DNA of 64,000 nt. It comes from Bog-756 sp963745955. Lineage in GTDB: Bacteria; Actinomycetota; Acidimicrobiia; Acidimicrobiales; RAAP-2. Positions 45,798 to 56,056 of this stretch are shown here, in pieces. The stretch is from assembly GCA_963745955.1 (NCBI GenBank), contig CAVUZI010000008.1:124001-188000 (forward strand), in the 5' to 3' direction. The notes beneath the pieces were generated by a model. That model saw nothing but the letters and a program-made list of their open reading frames with translations. It did no database searches and was not told where the DNA came from. Within the stretch, counting starts at the first letter, position 1, and the number at the start of each line of letters is the position of its first letter. The position numbers and the translations under genes were made by a program.

Positions 45798-45852
45798 GCA
45801 CCGGACGCCGATCCCGTCTCGCCTCGACCGGTCGGCGTCGGGCGCCGACCGG

Positions 45853-47083
45853 TCACCGGAAGTCGAAGGCGACCTTGATGGCGTTCGACTCGTCCTGGGT
45901 GGCCAGGGCGCCGAACGCATCCCGCCATTCCGGAAGCCGGTAGGTGTGGGTGAGCATGCCGGAGAGGTCGATCCGACCCTCGGACACCAGCTGGAGGAAG
46001 TGGGCCATGGCGTGCTGACGGACACCGCCCACCGCCTCGGTGCCGAAGGCGTTGGACCCCACCCAGGAGATCTCCTTGAAGTACAGCGGCGACCACTCCC
46101 AGCGCGCCGGTGGGTTCACGCCGCTCTTGACCAGGGTGCCACGGGTCCGGAGCAGCCGCACGGCCACCTCCGAGGTCTCGCTGGTGCCGACGGTGTCGTA
46201 CACCACGTCGATGCCGCCCGGGTGGGCCATCGGCATTCCCATCGGCGTCGGTTGCAGCACACCGCCCGACCACGCCGCCGCCTGCTCGATGACCGATTCC
46301 GCCGGCTCGGAGTCGACGACCTCGGCCCCGAGGCTGCGGGCCAGGGCGGCCTGGGCCGGGTGGCCGGCGACCACCAGCACGGCCACGTCGGGGTAGAGGG
46401 CGCGGAGGATGGCAATGGCCGTGGTGCCGAGGGCCCCCGCCCCGTAGACCATGGCCCGTCCGCCCGGCGGTGGCGGATGGCGGGTGACCGAGTGGAGCGA
46501 GACCGAGAAGGGATCGGCAAGCACGGCCACCTCGTCCGGGATGTCATCCGGCACCGGGATCAGCATGGAGTCGTGGGCCGGGAAGTAGTCGGCGAAGCCG
46601 CCCGGCGCATCCTTGCACGTCCCGGTGTGGATGCCTGCGGCCAGCGGGCCGTCGGTGAAGTGCCAGCAGATGCTCAGGTCACCGGCGGCGCACGACGGGC
46701 ACGGGGGGTCGATGCCCCTCGGGAGGCATGAGAGCCAGGGGTTGAGGACGACCCGTTGGCCGATCTCCAATCCCTGTGCGTCGGGACCCAGCTCGCTCAC
46801 CTCGCCGACAACTTCGTGTCCCATCACCATCGGGTAGCGAGAAGAGCCCGGACAATGCGCTGTCGGAGTACGAATCGGTGAACTCGCCGAAGACCTGCTT
46901 GGCCTCCGACCCGCAGATGCCGGTCAACCGGGTTCTGGCCACCGCCCAGTCGGGGCGGACGGGCCGGGGGGTCTCCTGTTCGACGAGCCGCATCGGCACC
47001 CGGGCCAGTCCCTCGAGCAACGGGTTGGTCGGGTCGGGGGATTCCCACCCGTCGGACTGGACACCCCACAGCAACGCCTGCAT
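45853..47083 (-). CDS. Zinc-binding alcohol dehydrogenase
   Basis: About 410 residues. MDR-family dehydrogenase: LTGICGSEAKQVFGEF (first zinc ligand), MVMGHEVVGEV (His/Glu), structural Cys-rich LSCLPRGIDPPCPSCAAGDL, and MVYGAGALGTTAIAILRALY for NAD(P). Longer than typical enzymes because of a 40-residue N-terminal extension and an insertion in the structural zinc loop. One frameshift near 46835 joins the N-terminal part to YPMVMGHE. Start ATG 47083 has GGGGGAAC upstream. Convergent with the ADH/VOC unit. Confidence 0.8.
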
Positions 47084-47170
47084 ACCGGTTCCCCCACTGG
47101 TCGGAATTCCCGCCGCCACGGTAGTCGGCCCGGTCCGCGGGGTGCAGCGGGGTACGGCGCGGGGGTGCGC

Positions 47171-47584
47171 TCAACCCTTGACGAACCGGAGGCGCTCGGC
47201 CTGTTGCTCCCAGCCGCTGGCCGTCCAGAATCCGGTGGCCTGCGCGTCGGTCTCCACGACAATGGCCTGGAGCCTCGATGCCCCGCCGGTCGACAACCGG
47301 TCTTCCGCGGCCCGGACCAGCCGGCGGCCCAGGCCGGCACGCCGGCGGGAGGGGGCCACCACCAGCCGGTAGATGGAGCCGCGCCAGCCGTCCCACCCGG
47401 CGATGACCGTTCCGACGATCTGCCGGTCGGACTCGGCCACCATCAGCGCACCCTCGTCGTGGGCGATGAGACGCCCGAGGCTCTCCTCGTCGTCCGTATG
47501 ACTCGGTTCGGCGTCGGCGTGACGCCACAGGGCCAGCACGGCACCGACGTCGTCCGCCCTGGCCGCACGGATGACGGTGCTCAT
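47171..47584 (-). CDS. GNAT family N-acetyltransferase
   Basis: 137 residues, intact. GNAT fold: TVIRAARADDVGAVLALWRH at the N-terminus, motif A with the acetyl-CoA loop YRLVVAPSRRRAGLGRRLVRAAED (R/Q-x-x-G-x-G/A), and the C-terminal ATGFWTASGWEQQ strand. Acyl acceptor unknown. ATG overlaps the sulfotransferase stop (ATGA), so it is the last gene of the 51.5-47.2 kb minus-strand cluster. Confidence 0.87.
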   Translation of the reverse strand: MSTVIRAARADDVGAVLALWRHADAEPSHTDDEESLGRLIAHDEGALMVAESDRQIVGTVIAGWDGWRGSIYRLVVAPSRRRAGLGRRLVRAAEDRLSTGGASRLQAIVVETDAQATGFWTASGWEQQAERLRFVKG

Positions 47585-48857
47585 TCCCGGACCGGACCCT
47601 CGTCCTCGACGCCGAAGCGCTCCCGGTAGAAGGCGAGGGCCTCATGGCGTTCGGCCGGGTCGATGCCGAGGACGCCCGGCTGGTAGACGACGGTCCCGTT
47701 CCGGCCGCGGGGATGGCTGGCACCGAACGCCTCCATGGCGGCGCGTGACCGGCCGTCGAAGGGTTGACCGGCGACGTCGTAGATCCGTTCGATGGCGGCC
47801 ATGTCATCCTCCATGAAGTCGTGGAACCCGAGGTCGATCGAGCGCCCGGCCGGGAGGACCTCCCGATCTTCCACGCAGGCGCGGAACAGGTCCTCGATCC
47901 GCGCCGACCAGTAGCTGCCGATGGCCAACGGATCGACGTGCTCGACCGACATCCGGGATGTGTACGCCACCATCGTGGCCATGGAGACGGTCACCGGGGA
48001 CGGGTCCCGGTGGGTCACCACGAACGTGGCGTCGGGGAACGTGGACACCAGCGGACCGAACTGCTCGAGGTGCTGTGGCGACTTGAGCACCCAGCGCTCA
48101 CCGCCCCGCAGCCACTGGAGCACCTTCAGGATCGTGCGGAGGTACTCGTAGGAGGGAGTCTGGTCCTCGGACTTGAAGAAGTCGCGCCAGGACGGCATCA
48201 GGGCCTGGGTCTCGAACAGCATCGTCGAGACATCGATGGCCAGGAGCTGGATCTCCTCGTGGACGTGGTCGGCGGTCATCTCGTGCATCCGGTTGAAGTA
48301 GGGCAGCGCGGCGGCGAGCACGTCCAACGCCATCCCGGCCCGGCCCGGCCGCGGATCGGGCTCGCCGGTCGCGGGGTGCTCGCTGTCGGCGAGGACGGGC
48401 TCGAGGCTCTCCCAGTACGGCAGGGAACGGATGCCAGGGTCGGAGCCGATCATGTTGTGGAGATGGGTCGTGCCGGTGCGGGGGAGCCCGCAGATGATGA
48501 TGGGCCGCTCGATCTGGATCTCGTGGATCTCGGGGTGCCTGGTCAGCAGGTCCTGGATGAGCAGGCGGTTCTTGAGGAACTGCACCAGCTGGCTGTACCA
48601 GCTGACGATGCCCGAGGCGCTGAGGTCCGCCTCCTCACGGAGCGCCCGACACAGCACGTCGAGCCGGTCACCGAATGCACCGTCGCCGAAGTCGGCCGGT
48701 CCCGGCCTGCTCCACCGCCTCCTCGGCACAGGGCGTCGGGCTCGAGCGGGCACCCGGGGGCGATGTCCACCAGGCTGGCCCGGAGCTGGTCGATCTCGGG
48801 GCTGAAGCGGGGGCAGGCGAGGTCGTCGAGGACCACCGGTGCCGGGCGCCCGGTCAC
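47581..48857 (-). CDS. Sulfotransferase family protein (Stf0/sulfotransfer_3-like)
   Basis: About 423 residues. Actinobacterial sulfotransferase: EIQIERPIIICGLPRTGTTH with the PAPS 5'-loop (LPRTGTTHL), THRDPSPVTVSMATM (3'-phosphate motif), GERWVLKSPQHLEQF and the N-terminal DFGDGAFGDRLDVL block. Sulfates a lipid or metabolite, as family members in mycobacteria do. GTG 48857 is chosen because a third frame ends in TGA exactly over it (GTGA), like other junctions here. Two insertions near 48722 and 48700 lie in the N-terminal part. Stop overlaps the GNAT gene. Confidence 0.78.
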
Positions 48858-50033
48858 GTCGCGCTGCCCCCTCGGATCCCCCTCGGTTCCCCCGCCGGAT
48901 GCGGACTCGGATCTCCTCTCGGATCCGGACTCGGACGATTCCGGTCCGGCGGCGATGCGGATGACCCGGGCGGTGGGCTTGACCGGCGTGGTCTCGGGGA
49001 GGAACCAGCGGAACCAGATCCTCCCCCTCGGGTGACCGGCGGTCGAGATCCAGTTGACATGGCCCGGGTCGCGGTGGGCGATGACCAGAGCCCACGAACC
49101 GTCGGGCTCGTACACCACCTGGGAGCCGTTGAGCGTCACCCGCTCGTAGGCATAGTCGTAGGTGTGCAGGAACTGGTTCCACAGGCACACGTTCCAGAAG
49201 GCGCACGGGGGGGACCGACCTTCGATCACCAACGCCTCGTCCTTGTCCAGCGCGAAGCTGCCCATGGCGTAGGCGGCGTCGCCGGCGGCCCAGCCGAAGG
49301 TCTGGCTGGGCACCGGGTACGGCTCGTCGACCGTGTTCGGGGTCCCGAGGGGGATAGGGACGATACGGGCCTGGTCGCGTACCCAGGTGAGTGTGGCCTG
49401 AAGGCGTCGGGCCAGGTCCGCATCGTCCTCCCGGCGGGTGGGCGGCGGATCGACCGCCTCGATGGCCCACCGGGCCCGCGCACCGCGGTCGGGGTCGGAG
49501 AGGTAGTCGCGGGTGATGGCGCACACCGCGTCGGGCTCGAGCTTGATCCACGCCCCGCTGTGCGCGTCCGGGCTGAGAACGATCGAGAACGTACCGTCTT
49601 CGGCGATGTCGAGCGAGCGGTCGTTGACGATTCCCACGATGCGCTCCGAGTACCGGCCATCGGACGGGCCGCCGTAGACGGTCAGGGACAGGTAGTCGGC
49701 GTCGCCCCGGCGGCCGTTGACCACGTAGGTCCGGTGCGGGTCGATGGGGGCGTACTGGTAGAAGGCGTCGGAGTTGTCGCCTCCCCACTTCCGATTGGGT
49801 CCGACGATGTCCACGAACCGTGGCCGGGCCGGATCCGCCCATACGTGGGCATCGAGCCCCACGGCGAGGATGGTGAAGATCCACTTGTACCCCTCGAGGA
49901 GGCTCAGTTCGTCGAGAGGCACCTCGGGCAGGTGGAGACGACCCTCCAGCGCGTGCAGTTCGTCGATCAGCTCGTGGAAGACCGCGGCCGTCCGCGGTGC
50001 CGTCGCCTGCCCATCGGCATCTGGGGTGTCCAT
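48854..50033 (-). CDS. DUF1214 domain protein
   Basis: About 392 residues from ATG 50033. DUF1214 (often paired with DUF1254) block with YKWIFTILAVGLDAHVWAD, KWGGDNSDAFYQYAPIDPHR, YVVNGRRGDADYLSLTVYG and C-terminal GHVNWISTAGHPRGRIWFRW. The end is uncertain. Without correction the frame runs straight into the sulfotransferase, giving an apparent fusion with a Ser/Glu/Gly-rich linker. One inserted base between 48860 and 49030 would instead end it at TGA 48854-48856. Function of DUF1214 is unknown. Leaderless promoter TAGATT precedes it. Confidence 0.7.
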
Positions 50034-50039
50034 CGGCTC

Positions 50040-50045
50040 AATCTA
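50040..50045 (-). promoter_or_regulatory. -10 box TAGATT for DUF1214 gene
   Basis: TAGATT on the minus strand ends 6 nt before ATG 50033; a separate leaderless start for DUF1214-sulfotransferase-GNAT. Confidence 0.5.
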
Positions 50046-50065
50046 CGGGCGGGGTCCCCGGCCCG

Positions 50066-50773
50066 CTACCACAGCGGCGACCAGGTGCTCGTGCGCAGGA
50101 GCTTGCTCTCCCACTGGTCACGGACCTCGAGCCCCTTGGCCATGTAGGACCCGGGCCAGGTGTCGGGGTCGTGCTTCTCGACACTGGTGAGGAGGTGGCC
50201 CAGCGTCGAGAAGTTCATGATCTTCTGCATCAGGATGGCCTCGGGCCGGATGCCCGAACCGTGTGCCACCTGAAAGCAGGCCACGATGTCGAGGAGCATC
50301 TTGTCGGGCGGGATCTGGCGCATGAAGTGCCAGTACTCGCGGTCCCACAGCTCGATGTAGTCGTCGAGTGGCGCATGCGGCCACCCGGTGTCCTGCATGT
50401 ACAACGAGAGCTCGTGCTCGCGTCCGTCGGTGGGCACCGCCACGAGATCGACCTCCTGCAGCGCCGACCAGGAGACCGGGGTCAGGATCTTCCCCTGCAC
50501 CTCGTAACGGTAGGTGTCGAGCCGGGAGGTGATGTCGCTCAGATCCCCTGTGAGCATCCGGCCCGCCAGCCGCTCCCAGGCGGCCCCGTCCGCGCAGGCG
50601 GTGATGGTCACCACCTGATAGGCCGGCCCGCTGCCCATGGCGTGGTTGAGGTACCACACCAGCCGCGCCTCGTGGTCGGCGGCCAGGGCGCCCATCCACT
50701 CGTTCCGGTACACGTCCTCGAAGGCCGAGGCGTGACGGCCCATGACGCGATGGGTCTCATGCATGAACAGCAA
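50066..50773 (-). CDS. Conserved protein of unknown function, paralogue A
   Basis: 235 residues, intact. TTG 50773 is taken as start because it aligns with the start of the paralogue next to it and has GGGAGG 9 nt upstream; ATG 50764 and an upstream in-frame ATG are alternatives. Sequence: LLFMHETHRVMGRHASAFED, VWYLNHAMGSGPAYQVVTIT, WERLAGRMLTGDL, ILTPVSWSALQEVDLVAVPT, YMQDTGWPHAPLDDYIELWD, and the C-terminal RDQWESKLLRTSTWSPLW. Two similar halves suggest a dimeric alpha/beta-barrel (NIPSNAP/EthD-like), which is inference. Function unknown. Confidence 0.7.
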   Translation of the reverse strand: MLFMHETHRVMGRHASAFEDVYRNEWMGALAADHEARLVWYLNHAMGSGPAYQVVTITACADGAAWERLAGRMLTGDLSDITSRLDTYRYEVQGKILTPVSWSALQEVDLVAVPTDGREHELSLYMQDTGWPHAPLDDYIELWDREYWHFMRQIPPDKMLLDIVACFQVAHGSGIRPEAILMQKIMNFSTLGHLLTSVEKHDPDTWPGSYMAKGLEVRDQWESKLLRTSTWSPLW

Positions 50774-50824
50774 CGGTCGACACCTCCCGTTCGTCTGTCG
50801 CATCGGCCAGGGGCCCCGCCGGTG

Positions 50825-51527
50825 TCATTGGAGCGGTGACCATTCCGCGGTGCGCAGGAGCTTGCTCTGCCACTGATCACGGAGGTCGAGTGCTTCGTGC
50901 ATCCACGACCCGGGTCGGGTGACCTCCGGCGGGAGGTCGTTGGTGAGCAGCCGGATCAGCAACGGGAGGCTCGACAGCTTCTGCAGCAGCGTCACCTCGG
51001 GGTATCTCCCTGCTCCGGGCATGGATTGCAGGGCCAGCTCGATGCTCATGTGCACCTGTGATCCCTCGGCGCCCAGTGCTTGCCGGTAGACCGTTCCCGC
51101 GGCCTCGATGTACTCGCGGACCTTGCCCGGAAACGGCCACATGGTGTCCTCCATGTACATGGTGGGCTCATGGACGCGCGGGCTCCGTGGGTACGTCCGC
51201 CAGCCTGCCGATGCCCGGCGACCACTGGAGCGGGGTCAGGATCCGCCCGCGTGACTCGTGCTGGAGCCCGTCGCGGTGCCGGGCCCACGACTGCAGGTCG
51301 CCCCTGGCCATCCGATCGGCCAGCCGGAGCCATGCTGCCCCGTCTTGCACCGCGGTGATCGTCACGACCCGATAGGCCGGCCCGCTGCCGTGCGCGTGAT
51401 CGAAGTACCACAGGAGCCGGGCCTCGGAGCCTTCGGCCAGCAGCGGCATCCAGCCGTCCCGGTACGCATCCTCGAAGCGGGCCGCGCCCGTTCCCACCAC
51501 CGAGTGGACTTCGTGGACGAAGAGCAC
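50825..51527 (-). CDS. Conserved protein of unknown function, paralogue B
   Basis: About 234 residues. Same layout as the downstream neighbour: LFVHEVHSVVGTGAARFEDA, LLWYFDHAHGSGPAYRVVTI, AWLRLADRMARGDLQSW, ILTPLQWSPG, TMYMEDTMWPFPGKVREYI, and RDQWQSKLLRTAEWSPLQ at the end, so the two arose by tandem duplication. One insertion near 51167 breaks the frame. GTG 51527 has AAAGGGGGAAC upstream. First gene of the minus-strand cluster down to the GNAT gene. Confidence 0.68.
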
Positions 51528-51683
51528 GTTCCCCCTTTTGGACCGAGAATCCCCAGGTCAGGCCGCGTTGGTGCCGACACCCACCGTGCCTGCCCTCGGG
51601 GCGACAGGATGGTAACCGCCACCCGGTGCCGGGTCAACGGCGCGCGCCCGGGCATGCCCCGGGGCCGGCGCGCCGGCCGGCAC

Positions 51684-51689
51684 TACCCT
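51684..51689 (+). promoter_or_regulatory. -10 box TACCCT for amidase
   Basis: TACCCT ends 6 nt before ATG 51696; leaderless start predicted. Confidence 0.45.
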
Positions 51690-51695
51690 GGCCGG

Positions 51696-53098
51696 ATGGA
51701 CGAATACGCAACTGCCCTCGAAATCGCCTCGGCCATTCGGGCCATGGATGTGAGCCCGCTCGAGGTCCTGGATGCCTGCCTGCAACGCGTCGACGAACGC
51801 AATCCCGCCCTCAACGCGGTGATCTGGCGGAACGACGAGGACGCGCAGAGGCGAGGCCAAGAGGCTGGGGGACAGGATCGCCGTCGGGGTCGACGATCTC
51901 CCCCCGTTCGCCGGGGTGCCACTCCCCATCAAGGACCTCCTGCCGGTGGCCGGGCAGCCGGTGACCTATGGATCGCGCGGAGCTCCGACCGGTGTCGAGC
52001 GCTGTGAGCGAGCCGGTCGCCGACGCGTTCGTGGCCGCCGGCTTCATCCTCACCGGCCGGACCAACACCCCGGAGTTCGGGTCGATCACCGTGACCGAGA
52101 ACAGTCTGTTCGGAGCCACCCGCAATCCGTGGAACCCGAACCACACGTCGGGCGGCTCGAGCGGGGGAGCGGGGTCGGCGGTGGCGGCCGGGATGTTCCC
52201 TGTGGCCCACGCCAGCGATGGTGGCGGATCCATCAGGATCCCGGCGTCGTGCTGCGGGCTGGTCGGCCTCAAGCCCAGCCGGGGAAGGGTGGCCTCGACG
52301 GTCCCCGGCTGGCAGGGCATGGTCACCGAAGGGGCCCTCAGCCGGACGGTGGCCGACAGCGCCGCCGTGCTCGACGTCATCAGCGCCCCCGACCCCTTCG
52401 GCTGGTCGAATGCGCCCCGGCCCGCCCGTCCGTTCGCCGACGAGGTGGGCGCCGATCCCGGGCGCCTCCGGGTGGCGCTGTGCACCGTGTCGGCGCTCGG
52501 ACTGCCGGTGGCCGACGAAGCCATCGCCGCCGTGGAGCACACCGGTCGCCTGCTCGAGGCGGCCGGGCACCAGGTGTCGACGCTCGACGCGGACGTGTTC
52601 GATCCGGAGGGATTGGGTCCGTTCCTCCACGTGGTCAACGCCGGACTGGCCGAGACGGACGGGATCGACTGGGAGCGGGTCGAACCCCACAACCGGGCGG
52701 CCTACGCCGCGGCCGGGGAGGTCGACAGCCTCACGTTCGTGCGCTCGCTGGGCCAGCTGCAGCGCATGTCACGGAAGATCGTGGAGCGCTTCGACACCGA
52801 GTTCGACCTCCTGGTCACTCCGACCATGAGCATCGAGCCCCCCGAGGTCGGGCTGTTGGATGCCGTCCATGCCGGCGCCGGGGCCCCGGTCATCGAGGTG
52901 GTGGCCATGGCCGCGTTCACCGCCATCTTCAACATCACCGGCCAGCCGGCCATCAGCCTGCCGTTGCACGTCGCCGCCTCCGGTCTGCCGGTCGGCGTCC
53001 AGATCGTGGCCGGACCCTGGCGGGAGGCACAGCTGGTCCGGGTGGCGTCCTTCCTCGAACAGGCCGATCCCTGGTCCGGCCGGCACCCGACGGCGTAG
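51696..53098 (+). CDS. Amidase signature family enzyme
   Basis: About 467 residues. Ser-cisSer-Lys amidase: catalytic Lys in GVPLPIKDLLPV, cis-Ser in HTSGGSSGGAGSAVAAG, nucleophile Ser in SDGGGSIRIPASCCGLVGLK. N-terminal ATALEIASAIRAMDVSPLEV and C-terminal FNITGQPAISLPLHVAASGLPVGVQ are typical. Hydrolyses carboxamides; substrate not predictable (not GatA, no gatB/gatC nearby). Two insertions near 51860 and 51985 move the frame; the rest is continuous. Divergent from the paralogue pair. Confidence 0.85.
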
Positions 53099-53193
53099 CC
53101 GAGCGCAGCGTCGCCGGGCGCAGCCCGCGCCCGACCGAGCGCGCCGGTCCGGCCGAGCGCAGCGGAGCCCGAGCCCAGCCCGGGCCCGCCGGA

Positions 53194-54056
53194 TCAGTGG
53201 AGCCCGAGCGCCTCGGCGATGACGGCCAGCGCGCCGAGGTGGGCGTCGACGGTGGCCAGTCCCGCCCCCATGGTGTTGATCGAGACCTGGGTGGCGCCCA
53301 CCCCGCCCCACCATTCGACGCGCCTGACCAGGTCGTCGACGTCTCCGCGCCACTCGACCCGGCCTTCCATGCCGATGGTGCCCGGGTCCCGACCGGCCTC
53401 CCGGGCGGCCGCGTCGACGATCTCGCGTGCGGCATCGAGGTGGGGACCGGGTTGGACCATGGGGAACCAGCCGTCGGCCAGCCTCCCCATGCGGGCATAG
53501 GCCCGGGGCGAGGCTCCACCGAACCAGATGGGATGGGACGCTGGACGGGCAGCGGGGCGATGCCGGCTCCGGTCACCGTGTCGAAGCGGCCGGCCATGGT
53601 CACCGAACGGGTGGTCCACAGCCGGCGCAGGAGGTCGACCTGCTCCTCGATCCTCCTGCCCCGGGTGGTGAAGTCCTGGCCGAGGGCCTCGTACTCGACC
53701 GGGTTCCACCCGATCCCCACGCCGAGGCGGAAGTTCCCACCGGTCAACAGATCGACTTCGGCCGCCTGTTTGGCCACCAGCGCGGTCGGACGCTGGGGGA
53801 GGATGGTGATCCCGGTGACCAGTTCGAGCGAGGTGCAGGCGGCGAGGTAGCCGAACAGCACGAACGGCTCGTGGAACTGGGTGTCGATGTCGTAGGGCCC
53901 GTCCCAACCATGGTGCACCGCCGGATCCGCCCCGACCACGTGGTCGTAGGCGATCAGATGCCGGAAGCCCAGACCCTCCACGCCCTGTCCGTAGGAGCGG
54001 ACGGCCCCCACGTCGGGGCCGATCTCGGTCTGGGGCAGGACCACGCCGATCTCCAT
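53194..54056 (-). CDS. LLM-class F420-dependent oxidoreductase
   Basis: About 287 residues. Luciferase-like TIM barrel: EIGVVLPQTEIGPDVGAVRS, GVEGLGFRHLIAYDHVVGAD, LELVTGITILPQRPTALVAK, FRLGVGIGWNPVEYEALGQD, and after one insertion near 53540 HPIWFGGASPRAYARMGRLA. Matches the TIGR03619-type F420-dependent group. GGGAG ribosome site before ATG 54056. Downstream spacer (53099-53193) holds degenerate CCGAGCGCAG repeats. Substrate unknown. Confidence 0.8.
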
Positions 54057-54090
54057 CAACGGACTCCCGTCATGACACCGGTCTACCGGC

Positions 54091-56056
54091 TCAGGCCCCG
54101 GCTTCGGCCGGAGCGTGTTCGTCCAGCTCGGACTGGCGCACCCAGGTGGCGTACATCTCGGCGTAGCGGCCGCCGGCCGCCACCAGCTCGTCGTGGGTGC
54201 CGACCTCGATGATGCGACCGAGGTCGACGACCACGATGCGGTCGGCCCGCATGGCCGTCGACAGCCGGTGGGCGATGAGGATGGCGGTGCGGTTCTCGAG
54301 CAGGACGTCGAGGGCGTTCTCGATCTTCGTCTCCGACTGCAGGTCGAGGTTGGACGTGGCCTCGTCGAGCACCAGCACCCGGGGATGGGCGAGGAACGCC
54401 CGGGCCAGGGCGAGCAGCTGGCGTTCCCCCGACGACAGGGTCTGGCCCCGCTCGTGGACCACGGTGTCGAGGCCGTTGGGCATCCGCTCCACCACGTCGG
54501 TGAGGCCGACCTTGTCGACGGCCTCGTGGATCTCGTCGTCGCTGGCGTCGGGACGGGCGAAGGCGATGTTGTCCCCGATGGTGCCGGCGAAGAGGAACGG
54601 CTCCTGGGGGACCACCCCGAGCTGGCTGCGCAGCGAGTGCATGGTCACGTCACGCAGGTCGTGCCCGTCGATGAGGACCCTCCCGACGGTGGGGTCGTAG
54701 AACCGGGTCACCAGCTTGGCCAGGGTCGACTTGCCGGCGCCCGTCGGGCCCACGAAGGCCACCGTCTCGCCCGGGGCCACCCGGAGGTCCACGTCCTCGA
54801 TGACCAGCCGGTCGGGCACGTAGCCGAAGGAGAGGTGGTCGAAGACGATCTCTCCCTCGATCGGGGGAAGCTCCACCGCGTCGGGCGCCTCGCGGACCTC
54901 GGGCTCGGTGTCCACCAGGGTCCGCAGCTTGTTCACCGAAGCCTGTCCCTGCTGGTAGGTGTTGTACTGCTGGACCAGCAACTGGATGGGCTGGAAGAAC
55001 CGGTTGAGGTAGAGGAAGAAGGCCACCAGGGCGCCGAGGGACAGGGTGTGGTCGACCACCATGGAGCCGCCGATGGCCAGCAGGACGGCCTGGCCGAGGA
55101 CGCCGAGCAGCTGGGTGCCGGGGCCGTAGATGGCGTTGATCCGGGCCGTGTAGTTGTTGGCGTCCCGGTAGTCGCCGACCACGTTGCGATGGTGGATCAC
55201 GTTGTGCCGCTGCCGGTTGTGGGCCGTCACGATGCGTACGCCGTGCAGGCTCTCGGACAGGTCGGCCAAGCACGTTGGCGATGCCGTCCCGCACCCGGTC
55301 GTAGCCGCGCTCGGAGGCCCGCTTGAACCACACCGAGGCGGCGAAGAGGGCGGGCAGGATCAGCACGACGGTGATGAGGGCCAGCCGGACGTTGGTGGTG
55401 AAGAGGATGACGGTGATGACCACCATGGTCAGGCCCTGGATGGCCAGCTGCGACAGGCCGTCCTGGAGGAGCTGCTGGAGGTTCTCGATGTCGCTGGTCA
55501 TCCGGCTCATGACCACGCCGGCCTTCTCCTCGGTGAAGAAGCCGAGCGAGAGGCGCTGCAGGTGGGCGAAGACCTTGACCCGGAGGTCGTTCATCACCCA
55601 GGCGGCCAGACGGCCGGTGACCTGGACCTGGAAGCGCTGGGCCAACGCGGTGATGACAACGAAGACCAGGTAGGCGATGGCCGCGCCGACCACCACGGCG
55701 AAGTTGATGTGATGGGCGGGAGTCCTCCCAACCCGTCGTTGATGGCGTACTCGGTGAGCTTGGGCCCGACCTGGGAGGCCACGGCGATGACCACCACCAG
55801 GACCCCGGCCAGGGCCAGCATGCCGCGGGTACTTGGTCAGCAGCCGCCACAGGCTCAGCCGCTTGAGCTCGGTCTCGGAGCTGGTCTGGCTGAAGACGAT
55901 GTCCGGCTCGGCGTACTCGGGCTCGGTGGCCAGCAGCTTGTCCACGCCGTCCTGGAGCTCGTGGGGGATGCCGGCGAAGGGAAGGCCGGAGGCGGCCGAG
56001 GCTTGCGCCCCTCCCGGGCCACCGAAGCCCCCTCCACCGCCGCCACCGAACATCAT
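54091..56056 (-). CDS. ABC exporter half-transporter, catalytic-site subunit
   Basis: About 654 residues. ABC-B type half-transporter: Gly-rich N-terminus, six TM helices (LALAGVLVVVIAVASQV, FAVVVGAAIAYLVFVVITAL, LTMVVITVILFTTNVRLALI and others), then an NBD with Walker A VGPTGAGKSTLAK, signature LSSGERQLLALARA, Walker B VLVLDEATSNLD with the catalytic Glu, and IAHRLST. The signature deviates from LSGGQ (Ser and Glu). Insertions near 55835, 55720 and 55265 break the TM domain. ATG overlaps the stop of the partner gene (ATGATGA). Confidence 0.85.

Noticed and set aside
48543..50033. DUF1214-sulfotransferase fusion protein as a certain call
   Set aside because: A third frame ends in TGA exactly over a GTG with a ribosome site (GTGA overlap), matching the other junctions, so two genes with one unresolved insertion is at least as likely.
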